DNA of 64,000 nucleotides. Source: PALSA-278 sp963760285. GTDB lineage: Bacteria; Acidobacteriota; Terriglobia; Acidiferrales; UBA7541. Of the stretch, positions 34,664 to 43,371 are shown piece by piece. Below the pieces are notes generated by a model, which did no database searches, had not been told where the DNA came from, and was given only the letters and a program-made list of their open reading frames with translations. The stretch covers positions 1,302,001 to 1,366,000 of the forward strand of contig CAVXCI010000001.1 in assembly GCA_963760285.1 (NCBI GenBank). The letters are read 5' to 3'. A program made the translations under genes and the position numbers. How positions within the stretch are numbered: position 1 is the stretch's first letter; each line of letters opens with the position of its first letter.

Positions 34664-35497
34664 CTAGGACGAATTCTCGGGGGCCGAGAGCCGATCCGCC
34701 TGCCAGATCAATACGCAATCCTCTCGGCAGATTTCCAATTTTCTCTCTAATTCATTCAGATCAAAGTGAATTGCCTGTAGGGAAAGACACTCGAGAAGAA
34801 CTTGATGACCCCAGTACAATGCTTGCCATGCATGTTTGCGCTTAGGTGCCGCGTCGGGGACGAGGCCTCCAGGATTGTTCTTTAGGACCCGAGACATGAT
34901 ATTTGTGACAGTCGCGTGTGTTTCAAATGTGGGGATAAGGTAAGCAGGGACATATAACTTCCAGAGATTTGCGTCTTCCTGCGCGAGGGTTTTGAAACTT
35001 TTCTTGCTCCAACTCCGAAAATCCTTCCTCTCGGACTGACCTTTGTGCCGTGACCTTATTCCTCGCACATGGCTCTTGATTGTCTCAAAATCTTCGGAAT
35101 TGTGGAACGGAACGCCGCGGCTTGCGATTGAATCCTTGTCCATCCGTTCGAGAATCATCCAGTAGTACTCGATAAAATCGGTCGCTTCTTTCGGGTGGCC
35201 GCTCACGTAGCGTGCTGTCACCGCACGCTCGTAGATGCCCCTAAGAAGTTTCAGTGCACCTATTCCGTACCCGTTTTCACAAAGCAGCCCTAGCTCAGAA
35301 AAGTCGTCAGCAATTAGCCAACCCAGCAAGAACACGACCCGATCCGACGATGTGGGGAACTCAACCTTCCGACGGAAGGCGACATCTACACAGGCGACAA
35401 GATGAGGGAGACGTGAAAGGAATTCATTATAGTGGGTTCGGAAAAAATGCAATTCTTGCGGTCTGCCAAACGTACCTTCTGGTCCGCCCGTTGCCAT
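34664..35497 (-). CDS. DUF5677-like protein between eno and gpmI
   Basis: A 277-residue, mostly helical soluble protein with VVFLLGWLIADDFSELGLL, GIGALKLLRGIYERAVTARYVSGHP and a late LLECLSLQAIHFDLNELERKLE. This pattern matches DUF5677, a family of unknown function often scattered among accessory genes. The ATG at 35495-35497 shares one base with the eno stop codon (TAATG), with AGAGG just upstream, pointing to translational coupling; ATG 35521 is an alternative. Base composition is slightly more AT-rich than its neighbours. It looks like an insertion into an eno-gpmI pair. Confidence 0.7.
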   Translation of the reverse strand: MATGGPEGTFGRPQELHFFRTHYNEFLSRLPHLVACVDVAFRRKVEFPTSSDRVVFLLGWLIADDFSELGLLCENGYGIGALKLLRGIYERAVTARYVSGHPKEATDFIEYYWMILERMDKDSIASRGVPFHNSEDFETIKSHVRGIRSRHKGQSERKDFRSWSKKSFKTLAQEDANLWKLYVPAYLIPTFETHATVTNIMSRVLKNNPGGLVPDAAPKRKHAWQALYWGHQVLLECLSLQAIHFDLNELERKLEICREDCVLIWQADRLSAPENSS

Positions 35498-36801
35498 TAG
35501 GGCCTCTTCTGCATTTGCCATGTGGGGAATTTTGCCGCAGCGCCCAACTGCTCTTCGATGCGCAGCAATTGGTTGTATTTTGCAACTCGATCGGTCCGCG
35601 AAGCAGAGCCGGTTTTGATTTGTCCGGTGCCCATGGCCACAGTGAAATCGGCGATGAACGTGTCCTCGGTTTCGCCAGACCGGTGCGAAACAATCGCGGC
35701 ATAACCCGCCTTGCGCGCCATGGCGATGGCGTCAATTGTTTCCATCACCGTGCCGATCTGATTCAGCTTGATCAGGATGGCGTTCCCAATTCTATTCGCG
35801 ATTCCACGCGCGAAAATCTTCGTGTTGGTGACAAAAATATCGTCGCCGATGAGCTGGACTTTTCCTCCTAATTCACGTGTCATTAATTTCCAGCCCTCCC
35901 AATCATCCTCGGCGAGGCCATCCTCGACGGACACAATCGGATATTGCTTCACCCAACCGGCCCAGAATTCCACCAACTGTTGAGACGTCCGCACCGAACC
36001 ATCTGATTTGCGGAAAACGTACCGACCCGAAGCCCGGTCGTAGAATTCGCTGGCCGCCGGATCAATGGCGATGGCCACTTGCTTGCCGGCCTGGTACCCC
36101 GCCGCTTCAACGGCCATCAAGATGCATTCCAGAGCTTCTTCGTTCGATTTCAAGCTGGGCGCGAATCCGCCTTCGTCGCCCACCGTGGTCGTGTAGCCGC
36201 GCTTCTTCAATACAGCTTTCAGGTGATGAAACACTTCCGCGCCCATCCGCATCGCTTCGGAAAAACTAGCAGCGCCCAGTGGCATGGCCATGAATTCCTG
36301 CACGTCCACGGAATTATCGGCATGCGCCCCTCCGTTCAGGATGTTCATCATGGGTACCGGCAACGTTGCGCCGCCCGCGCCGTCGGAATATTTGGCGAGA
36401 TATTGATAGAGCGGCTGTTTCATGTGATCAGCGGCGGCGCGCGCCGCCGCCATGGAAATAGCCAGAATGGCGTTGGCGCCGTATCGCCCTTTGTTGGGAG
36501 TGCCATCGGCCTCGATCATGCGGGTATCCAGAGCGCGCTGGTCAGTGGCGACCATTCCCTTAACCAATTCCGCCAGCGGGCCTTCGGCGTTGGACACGGC
36601 GTTCAGCACGCCTTTGCCGAGATAGCGCGATTTGTCGCCGTCGCGCAATTCCAGAGCTTCATGCTCACCGGTGGATGCTCCCGAAGGGACTGCCGCGCGG
36701 CCAAACGCTCCGCTCTCCAGCTTCACATCCGATTCCACTGTGGGATTTCCGCGCGAATCCAGAATCTCTCGCGCCTGCACCTGGACAATTTTTGCGGACA
36801 T
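35497..36801 (-). CDS. eno: Enolase
   Basis: Enolase dehydrates 2-phosphoglycerate to phosphoenolpyruvate and in many bacteria also joins the RNA degradosome. The 434-residue protein has the canonical start IVQVQAREILDSRGNPTVE, the loop SGASTGEHEALELRDGD, the metal-binding VEDGLAEDDWEGW and LIGDDIFVTN, and the C-terminal signature ILIKLNQIGTVMETIDAI followed by SHRSGETEDTFIAD. Nothing is missing. Its stop overlaps the next start by one base. Confidence 0.97.
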   Translation of the reverse strand: MSAKIVQVQAREILDSRGNPTVESDVKLESGAFGRAAVPSGASTGEHEALELRDGDKSRYLGKGVLNAVSNAEGPLAELVKGMVATDQRALDTRMIEADGTPNKGRYGANAILAISMAAARAAADHMKQPLYQYLAKYSDGAGGATLPVPMMNILNGGAHADNSVDVQEFMAMPLGAASFSEAMRMGAEVFHHLKAVLKKRGYTTTVGDEGGFAPSLKSNEEALECILMAVEAAGYQAGKQVAIAIDPAASEFYDRASGRYVFRKSDGSVRTSQQLVEFWAGWVKQYPIVSVEDGLAEDDWEGWKLMTRELGGKVQLIGDDIFVTNTKIFARGIANRIGNAILIKLNQIGTVMETIDAIAMARKAGYAAIVSHRSGETEDTFIADFTVAMGTGQIKTGSASRTDRVAKYNQLLRIEEQLGAAAKFPTWQMQKRP

Positions 36802-36838
36802 GAATTCTCCTCAGCCTGTACTGTTCTCTGAAGTGTGC

Positions 36839-37627
36839 CTACGCTTTCCGCGCCATAAACATGGAAATCGAAAAATCGGCGGCTATGGGCCTCCCACCGG
36901 ACGCCCTACGAAATGCCGCCAGAAGTTCCTGCAGATACGGGCGCGGGTCCGCCAGCGTTCGCATGTATGCGCTCCCGTAGGAAGTGGACTGGCAGAAGCC
37001 CACGGCTTCCTCCGGCGTGAAGTTCACAACATTCGGAATTTTCAGCGACTTCACATCGCTCAGCCCGTGATGCGCCAAGAATGTTCTCTCCACATAGCTT
37101 TCATCGTTCAATCTTGGATGGCGGAATTTATCCCAATGTAGTTCAAATTCCCTGTCTATCACTTCCTGCACGAGCCCGGCTACTTTCGGCACGGGGTAAT
37201 TATAGATGGCCAGCACTCCGCCGGGGCGCAGCCATTTGCGGACTTTCCCCAGAACGCGCGGCCCGTCCATCCAATGAAAAGCTGTGCCGCAGGTCGCCAG
37301 ATCCGCGCATTCGGCGGGAAGCGCGCAATCTTCGGCCTTTTCATTGCGCACCTTCAGATGCGAATGTTTGCCTGCCAATTCCGCTGCCATCTGCGGATCC
37401 GGCTCCACGGCGATTACTTCGCGAAACCACGCGCACAGCGGGACTGCCGAAAGTCCAGTTCCTGCCCCCAAATCCACAGCCCGTTCACGGCGCTCTTCAG
37501 GAATGGCGGAGAGAATCTGCGCAAAGACTTCCGTCGGATACCCGGGACGAAACGCGCGGAATGCTTCCACGGCTTGACCAAAACGGTTTTCATATTCGAT
37601 GGGATCGGAAGGGCTCAACAGGCTCAC
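36839..37627 (-). CDS. Class I SAM-dependent methyltransferase (Tam-like)
   Basis: The 262-residue methyltransferase resembles the trans-aconitate methyltransferase-like group. The N-terminus reads EYENRFGQAVEAFRAFRPGYP; motif I is AVDLGAGTGLSAVPL, motif II IAVEPDPQMAAEL, and TCGTAFHWMDGPRVL is typical. I prefer the GTG at 37627 because upstream extension to 37687 runs into the glgC coding region without similarity. The substrate is unknown. It is codirectional with glgC and eno. Confidence 0.8.
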   Translation of the reverse strand: MSLLSPSDPIEYENRFGQAVEAFRAFRPGYPTEVFAQILSAIPEERRERAVDLGAGTGLSAVPLCAWFREVIAVEPDPQMAAELAGKHSHLKVRNEKAEDCALPAECADLATCGTAFHWMDGPRVLGKVRKWLRPGGVLAIYNYPVPKVAGLVQEVIDREFELHWDKFRHPRLNDESYVERTFLAHHGLSDVKSLKIPNVVNFTPEEAVGFCQSTSYGSAYMRTLADPRPYLQELLAAFRRASGGRPIAADFSISMFMARKA

Positions 37628-37646
37628 TCTTTGCTGGAAGGTCTCA

Positions 37647-38888
37647 CTATTCCGGTTCTTCCAGCATGGATTCCGCGCGGACGACAATCACTACTCCATC
37701 CTGGGTCACCTGGAATCGCTGTCGGTCGGCCTCAGGATCGTATCCGATCACGGTGTGTTCCGGGAGTTCCACGTGCCGGTCAACTATGGCGCGCCGAATT
37801 CGCGAATACCGCCCCACGTTGACGTGATTGAAAATGATCGAATCCTCCACGTCCGAGTAGCTGTTCACGCGTACGTCATAGCCCACTACGCTGCCTTTCA
37901 CTCGTCCGCCAGAAATAATGGACCCGCCCGCCACAATGGAATCCAGCGCCTCTCCCATGCGTTCCGGGTCAGCGAAGACAAACTTTGCTGGGGGGTATTG
38001 CTGTTGCCAGGTGTGCAGCGGCCAACTTTTGTCGTACAGATTGAATACTGGAGACACGCTGACCAGATCCATGTTCGCTTCGTAGTAGGCGTCAATTGTT
38101 CCCACGTCCATCCAATAGGGGGTTTCTTTTTTGTTTTCGTCGCGAAAGTTATAGGCATAGACCGCGCATTCTCCGATAATTCGCGGCAGAATGTCTTTAC
38201 CGAAATCGTGTGTAGAGGCGGGATTCTCGGCGTCGGCGATCAGAATGGGCACAAGAAGCTGCGTGTTAAAAATGTAGACGCCCATTGAGCCGTTTACTTT
38301 GCCAGGGCTCACGCTGGAAGATTTTGGATTCGCCGGTTTTTCTTCGAACCCCACAATTCGCCAGCGGGCGTCTGTTTCGAGTACTCCGAACCGTCCCGCC
38401 GCTTCCGCGGGACTCATCTCCAGCGTGGCCACGGTCACATCCGCCCCCGCCTCCACATGCTGCGTCAGCATTTTCTGATAGTCCATTTTGTAGATGTGAT
38501 CGCCAGAGAGAATCAGGACCTGGTCGGAATGCTCGCTGCCGATGGAATAAATGTTTTGGTAGACGGCGTCGGCCGTCCCTTGATACCAGTGCTGGGAAAC
38601 GCGCATCTGCGGGGGCAGCACTTCGATGAAGTCGCCATGCCCCATCAGAGTGGACCAGCCCTGGCGCACGTGGCGGTTCAGGCTCAGCGCTTTGTACTGC
38701 GTCAGCACAAAAACGCGCCGCAGGTCGCTGTTTAGACAATTGGATAATGTCACGTCAATGATGCGGTAGACGCCGCCAAAGGGGACGGCTGGCTTGGCGC
38801 GGTCCCGCGTCAACGGCAGCAGGCGTTCTCCCTGGCCGCCCGCCAGCAGTACCCCTATTACATTCTTCATTTGCGCTTTTCGCGCCAT
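37647..38888 (-). CDS. glgC: Glucose-1-phosphate adenylyltransferase
   Basis: GlgC makes ADP-glucose, the glycogen precursor. From the ATG at 38888 the protein has 413 residues, within the normal range. Motifs: VLLAGGQGERLLPLTRDRAKPAVPFG (allosteric and catalytic loop, given here as VLLAGGQGERL and RAKPAVPFGG), YQGTADAVYQNI, ILSGDHIYKMDY with the catalytic Asp, and FEEKPANPK. The C-terminal left-handed beta-helix follows (GSIISGGRVKGSVVGYDVRV). In-frame sequence upstream to 38996 is unconserved; ATG 38870 is another possible start. No other glycogen gene is in the window. Confidence 0.95.
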   Translation of the reverse strand: MARKAQMKNVIGVLLAGGQGERLLPLTRDRAKPAVPFGGVYRIIDVTLSNCLNSDLRRVFVLTQYKALSLNRHVRQGWSTLMGHGDFIEVLPPQMRVSQHWYQGTADAVYQNIYSIGSEHSDQVLILSGDHIYKMDYQKMLTQHVEAGADVTVATLEMSPAEAAGRFGVLETDARWRIVGFEEKPANPKSSSVSPGKVNGSMGVYIFNTQLLVPILIADAENPASTHDFGKDILPRIIGECAVYAYNFRDENKKETPYWMDVGTIDAYYEANMDLVSVSPVFNLYDKSWPLHTWQQQYPPAKFVFADPERMGEALDSIVAGGSIISGGRVKGSVVGYDVRVNSYSDVEDSIIFNHVNVGRYSRIRRAIVDRHVELPEHTVIGYDPEADRQRFQVTQDGVVIVVRAESMLEEPE

Positions 38889-39306
38889 GATGGAAACCCC
38901 GCCACGCCTTGTGCGCCTTGCCTTTGGAAGGCGAAATCTATCTTCAGCGGGACATTCTAGCAGCACAAGCCAGCGCTGCTCCTGTAAATTCGCCACCGCT
39001 TCACGGTCCGCCGGCGGTCACATTCGCCGCTATGCTGCGACGGCACCTCTGGGCCCTCCCCGGAATACCTTTATTTAATACGCTTCCGCGGCTTGGAACT
39101 CCGGCGAGCGCGAATCGCGCGGCTTATTTCGGAGGTTGTCAGCGGCGTACTATAGGTGTTATCCTCTTACCGAAATTAGTGCTTGACTTGTCTTGCAAGG
39201 TTCCGCTACATAGATTCGATTCCTGGCATCGGAATGCATACCGCTGTCGGCTACGCCGGCTACGACACATTTCGTTTCAGGGATTTTTGAACGGGGGGTG
39301 AATCAG
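38889..39306. other. Divergent intergenic region between glgC and rpsU
   Basis: I see no conserved coding sequence in these 418 bases. A promoter for rpsU is visible at 39183-39212; nothing else is recognisable. Confidence 0.45.
39183..39212 (+). promoter_or_regulatory. Candidate sigma-70 promoter of rpsU
   Basis: TTGACT (39183-39188) and TACATA (39207-39212) are separated by 18 bases, 94 bases before the start codon. The -35 differs from consensus in one base. Confidence 0.5.
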
Positions 39307-39504
39307 TTGGCCGAGGTTGTCATTCAGGAAGGCGAAAGTCTGGAAAGTGCACTCCGGCGCTTCAAGCGCAAGGTACAATCCGAAGATATCATCAAAGAAA
39401 TCAAGCGCCATAGTTACTATCTGAAGCCCGGAGAGAAACGCCGCGCCAAACAGGCACTTTCAAGGAAACGTTTACGCAAGAAGCAGCGACGTGAGGCAGA
39501 TTAA
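39307..39504 (+). CDS. rpsU: 30S ribosomal protein bS21
   Basis: bS21 is a small basic component of the 30S subunit. The 65-residue product AEVVIQEGESLESALRRF, with KRHSYYLKPGEKRR later and a basic tail, matches the family closely. I choose the TTG at 39307 because GGGGGGTG ends seven bases before it and because family members begin M-A-E-V; a GTG at 39298 would lie inside that ribosome-binding site and add three residues. It stands alone with its own promoter. Confidence 0.93.
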   Translation: MAEVVIQEGESLESALRRFKRKVQSEDIIKEIKRHSYYLKPGEKRRAKQALSRKRLRKKQRREAD

Positions 39505-39642
39505 TCGCACGTTCACAAGAGGGGATTCTCCAAAGCAGCATCAGCCGCTGGCCGGTTCTCCTAAGGCTTTTTTCAAGGAGTGCCGGCTGGCGACAAGAGA
39601 ATCGCTGCCTGTCCTTACCCCAGCAAGGTTTCGGAGCAGCGC

Positions 39643-39954
39643 ATGGAATATCACGATAAGGTTTTGAAATGCGCCGATTGTGGAGCCGAATTCGTCTTCA
39701 CAGCCGGCGAACAAATGTTTTATGCCGACAAGGGCTTCAAGAACGAGCCTAAGCGGTGCAAATCCTGCAAGATGACTCGTGCCCGCGGTGTTCAGGCCGG
39801 AGTTCCCGGCATCCGAGCCGAGACCAAAGCCATTTGCTCCCAGTGCGGCAAAGACACAACCGTTCCTTTTAAGCCGACGCAGGGGCGCCCGGTTTACTGC
39901 CGGGAGTGCTTCTTGCAGCGTAAGGGAATGGGAGCGGCCGCTGGCGGATATTAG
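39643..39954 (+). CDS. Small zinc-ribbon protein with two CxxC pairs per domain
   Basis: The 103-residue protein has a first zinc-binding domain with CADC (C10/C13) and CKSC (C39/C42) around EFVFTAGEQMFYADKGF, matching the 'probable zinc-ribbon' domain, and a second with AICSQCGKDTTVPFKP and YCRECF. Both are widespread in soil bacteria; function is unknown, nucleic-acid binding being a guess. The ATG at 39643 has GGAG six bases upstream; in-frame codons to 39580 are unconserved. It sits 138 bases behind rpsU. Confidence 0.8.
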   Translation: MEYHDKVLKCADCGAEFVFTAGEQMFYADKGFKNEPKRCKSCKMTRARGVQAGVPGIRAETKAICSQCGKDTTVPFKPTQGRPVYCRECFLQRKGMGAAAGGY

Positions 39955-40146
39955 CAGTTCGGGCCCCTGCTTTTGGGCGGCGTAAGACCACGGTTCAGTG
40001 CGGTTGCCCGCAGCGTGACCGTTCCTCCTGCGAAAGTGATATGCCTGCCCCCGAGGCGTGCCTGTGTCTGCACGGACACGCTTCCCGCAGCGTTCCATGT
40101 ATCCTCTGTTTGACCGCTCATTCTCCCGTCCCTAAAATGTAGAGGA

Positions 40147-40668
40147 ATGCCGAAGAACAAAAGCAGCAGGAAACCATCTTTCGCGAAGTCACCAATCCAA
40201 GCATGCCGGAGACAGCTCGCGGCATATCTCGGAGGGTCGCAGGCCCATGCGGAAGCCGATTCCGTCCTGCACAATTTTCCGCTGGCGCTCCGCGGTATAA
40301 GGCCCTTTGGCGCGCCACACACTGCCTGGCAACTCTTGGAGCACATGCGCATCGCGCAGTGGGATATTCTGGAGTTCAGCGCCAATTCAAGGCATGTGTC
40401 CCCTGAATGGCCGGCGGGCTACTGGCCCGCGACAGAAGCTCCTCCGTCAGCCGCGGCTTGGGACCGGAGTTGCAAGGAACTCCTGCGTGGATTGGCGGCC
40501 ATGAATCGTCTGGCGAAGAAGCCTTCAGCGAATTTGTTCGCCAGGATTCCGCATGGCGAGGGCCAAACACTTTTTCGCGAGGCGCTCCTTGTCCTGGACC
40601 ACAATGCATATCACTTGGGCCAGTTGGTACTGGTGCGACGAATACTGGGAGCATGGCCTCCTGGTTGA
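40147..40668 (+). CDS. DinB-like (DUF664-type) protein
   Basis: A 173-residue all-helical protein. The conserved blocks are HTAWQLLEHMRIAQWDILEF, SPEWPAGYWP and LLVLDHNAYHLGQLVLVRRILG. The histidines in LLEH and DHNAYHLGQ form the three-histidine metal site of the DinB/YfiT superfamily, which includes metal-dependent thiol transferases and stress proteins. No substrate can be deduced. It lies 102 bases before the 2-oxoglutarate dehydrogenase gene, codirectional. Confidence 0.8.
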   Translation: MPKNKSSRKPSFAKSPIQACRRQLAAYLGGSQAHAEADSVLHNFPLALRGIRPFGAPHTAWQLLEHMRIAQWDILEFSANSRHVSPEWPAGYWPATEAPPSAAAWDRSCKELLRGLAAMNRLAKKPSANLFARIPHGEGQTLFREALLVLDHNAYHLGQLVLVRRILGAWPPG

Positions 40669-40770
40669 ATCGGAGCTTCCGCCTGGACCAGTCTCTTTGC
40701 GCGTGGGTATACGGCGGACGCCGCAGGTTGCGCAAAGTAACAATTGAAATAGTCTTCACGGAGAAACAAG

Positions 40771-43257
40771 GTGAAGCAGCAGACGTCAGTCGATGCGGCC
40801 AATCCTTCCGTTGGCGAGGCGAACCAGCGGGTGTTTGACGCCTTTCGCCGCTGGGGTTATTTGGCCGCAGACCTCGATCCTATGGGCGATCTCCAGCCCG
40901 TGGAACTTCCTGAAATCCAGTTGACCGGGGAATCAGCCGACGCCGCCCGCAAAATCTATTGTGGAAAGATTGGCGCGGAATTCATGCATATCCCGGATGG
41001 CGACCGCCGCCGCTGGATTCAGGAGCGCCTGGAAGGCAGGCCTCCGCGAGTGCAGCGCCAGCGCCTGCTGGAGCAAATCACCGAAGCGGAGATTTTCGAA
41101 CAGGTATTGCAGACGCGCTATCTGGGAACCAAGCGATATTCACTGGAAGGGAATGCTGCGGTGGTTCCGTTGCTCGACGAGATGTTAGAGGCCGGGTCAC
41201 AGCTTGGCTTGATCGAGTGCGTCCTGGCCATGAGCCATCGCGGGCGTTTGGCGGTGATGGTTTACGTGGTTGGGCGCTCCGCCGCGGAAGTTTTTGCGCG
41301 ATTCGAGGATGTCGATCCGCGCAGCATTCTCGGCGGTGGTGATGTGAAGTATCACGTGGGCGCCACGGGAGAATACCAGGCGCGCAATGGCCGGCGTATC
41401 CGCATGCACCTGGTTTCAAATCCCAGCCATTTGGAAGCAGTGGACCCCGTGGCCATGGGTCGCGCCCGCGCCAAGATCACCCGCCATGGCGAAGATGGCT
41501 GGAAGAAAGTTCTGCCCATTATTCTGCATGGCGATGCAGCTTTCGCGGGGCAAGGAGTGTGGGCGGAAACGTTGAACATGGAAGGCGTTGAAGGATACAC
41601 AGTTGCCGGGGGCGTCCACGTCATCGTCAACAACCTGATGGGCTTTACTACCGTTCCGCGCGAACTGCATTCTTCGTACTTTTCCTCGGATCTGGCAAAA
41701 CGGCAGCCCATCCCGGTATTTCACGTGAACGCCGAGGCTCCCGAAGCCGTAGTCCGTGTCGCCCGCCTGGCCGTAGAATACCGCTATCAGTTTCAATCGC
41801 CGGTGGTAGTTGATTTAATTGGTTACCGCCGCCACGGTCACAGCGAAGTCGACGACCCCACGATCACCCAGCCGCGCCGCTACCGCAAGATTCAAGCCCA
41901 TCCTCCACTATGGCAAACCTATTCGAAAGAGATCGGCGTCGATCCCGCGCCCATTGTCGCGCGCGTTCGCGAAGACCTCGATTCCGCGCAGCATGAAGCT
42001 GAAGGCATTGACAAGATCCCCACCATGCGAATCCTGCGCCCTTACTGGAACGAATTTCACGGTGGCCGCTATAATCCCAGGGACGAAGTGCCCACGGGAA
42101 TTTCCGCCGCTGAAATAGCGGAGATATCCGCGTCGCTGACGTCCTATCCCGCGGATTTTGCCATTCATCCCAAGGTGAAGAAGCTGCTCGAGCAACGCCG
42201 GGAAATGGGCCAGGGGAAACGTCCCATTGATTACGGGATGGCTGAGGCTCTGGCATTCGGCTCTTTGGTCCGCCAGGGCGTGCCCGTGCGCATCACCGGG
42301 CAGGACACCAAGCGCGGAACCTTTAATCAGCGCCATGCCGCTCTCATCGACACCGAGACGGAAACCGAATACATACCGCTCAGCCACATCAATCCTTTGC
42401 AGGCGGTTTTTGAAATTCACAATTCCACGCTTTCCGAGGCCTCGGTCGTCGGGTTTGAATACGGATTCAGCCGCGATTTTCCCGAGGCTCTGGTTTTGTG
42501 GGAAGCACAGTTCGGTGATTTCGCCAATGGCGCGCAGGTGATCATTGACCAGTTCATAGCCGCCGCGGAAGAGAAGTGGGGCCTGCTCAGCGGCCTCGTG
42601 TTGCTGCTCCCGCACGGCTACGAAGGACAGGGCCCGGAGCACTCCAGCGCGCGCATCGAGCGCTATTTACAGCTCTCCGCGCGAGACAACATCCAGGTCT
42701 GCCAGCCCTCCAACGCCGCGCAGTATTTTCATCTGCTTCGCCGCCAGGCGCTGCGCAAGTGGCGGAAACCGCTGGTGGTCTTTACGCCCAAGAGCATGCT
42801 GCGCAATCCGGCAGCCGCCTCGCCGATCAGCAGCTTCGAGACCAAGGGATTCCTTACCGTGATTCCCGACGCGGAGATCACCGATGCCGCCCGCGTCCTG
42901 ATTTGCACCGGCAAAATTGGGCACGAATTGCAGCAGGAACGAAGGCGCTTGCACGACAACAAAACGGCCATTGTTTTCGTTGACCAGATCTATCCCTTTC
43001 CAGAGAAAGAACTCGAAGCCGAGTTGCAGCGGCACTCTGGCGCGCGAGAGATTCTCTGGGTACAGGAAGAACCCGCCAACATGGGAGCGCTGGCCTTCGT
43101 GATCGGCAAGATCGAGCGCGTGGCCCAGGGACGTCCGGTGCGTTCCGTGAAACGCTCGGCTTCTGCCAGCCCTGCCACCGGGTCCGCAAAGGCTCACGAA
43201 ATGGAGCAGCGCGCGATCCTTTCTTTGGCGTTCACCACTAACAAGCAGGTTTCCTGA
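40771..43257 (+). CDS. sucA: 2-oxoglutarate dehydrogenase E1 component
   Basis: The thiamine-diphosphate enzyme decarboxylates 2-oxoglutarate in the TCA cycle. The 828-residue product is near the usual 850-950. The N-terminus FDAFRRWGYLAADLDPMG is conserved, as are YSLEGNAAVVPLLDEM, the ThDP-binding ILGGGDVKYHVGATGEY, HLVSNPSHLEAVDPV, ILHGDAAFAGQGVW and YRRHGHSEVDDPTITQP. The pyrimidine-domain part shows GQDTKRGTFNQRHA and PHGYEGQGPEHSSARIER. Start is GTG, six bases after GGAGAA. The E2 partner is not adjacent. Confidence 0.96.
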   Translation: MKQQTSVDAANPSVGEANQRVFDAFRRWGYLAADLDPMGDLQPVELPEIQLTGESADAARKIYCGKIGAEFMHIPDGDRRRWIQERLEGRPPRVQRQRLLEQITEAEIFEQVLQTRYLGTKRYSLEGNAAVVPLLDEMLEAGSQLGLIECVLAMSHRGRLAVMVYVVGRSAAEVFARFEDVDPRSILGGGDVKYHVGATGEYQARNGRRIRMHLVSNPSHLEAVDPVAMGRARAKITRHGEDGWKKVLPIILHGDAAFAGQGVWAETLNMEGVEGYTVAGGVHVIVNNLMGFTTVPRELHSSYFSSDLAKRQPIPVFHVNAEAPEAVVRVARLAVEYRYQFQSPVVVDLIGYRRHGHSEVDDPTITQPRRYRKIQAHPPLWQTYSKEIGVDPAPIVARVREDLDSAQHEAEGIDKIPTMRILRPYWNEFHGGRYNPRDEVPTGISAAEIAEISASLTSYPADFAIHPKVKKLLEQRREMGQGKRPIDYGMAEALAFGSLVRQGVPVRITGQDTKRGTFNQRHAALIDTETETEYIPLSHINPLQAVFEIHNSTLSEASVVGFEYGFSRDFPEALVLWEAQFGDFANGAQVIIDQFIAAAEEKWGLLSGLVLLLPHGYEGQGPEHSSARIERYLQLSARDNIQVCQPSNAAQYFHLLRRQALRKWRKPLVVFTPKSMLRNPAAASPISSFETKGFLTVIPDAEITDAARVLICTGKIGHELQQERRRLHDNKTAIVFVDQIYPFPEKELEAELQRHSGAREILWVQEEPANMGALAFVIGKIERVAQGRPVRSVKRSASASPATGSAKAHEMEQRAILSLAFTTNKQVS

Positions 43258-43371
43258 TTCGCGCGCGAGCATTTCGCGCTGATCGAGCATCGCTCCTTAA
43301 CAATTGCGCGGAAGCCGTATTCTATTCGTGTGTTTTGTTACAATCCGTTTGCCGTTGATTGAGGCGGAGTA

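Noticed and set aside
41908..42642. A 244-codon open frame antisense to sucA
   Set aside because: Opposite to a strongly conserved enzyme; no motif or ribosome-binding site.
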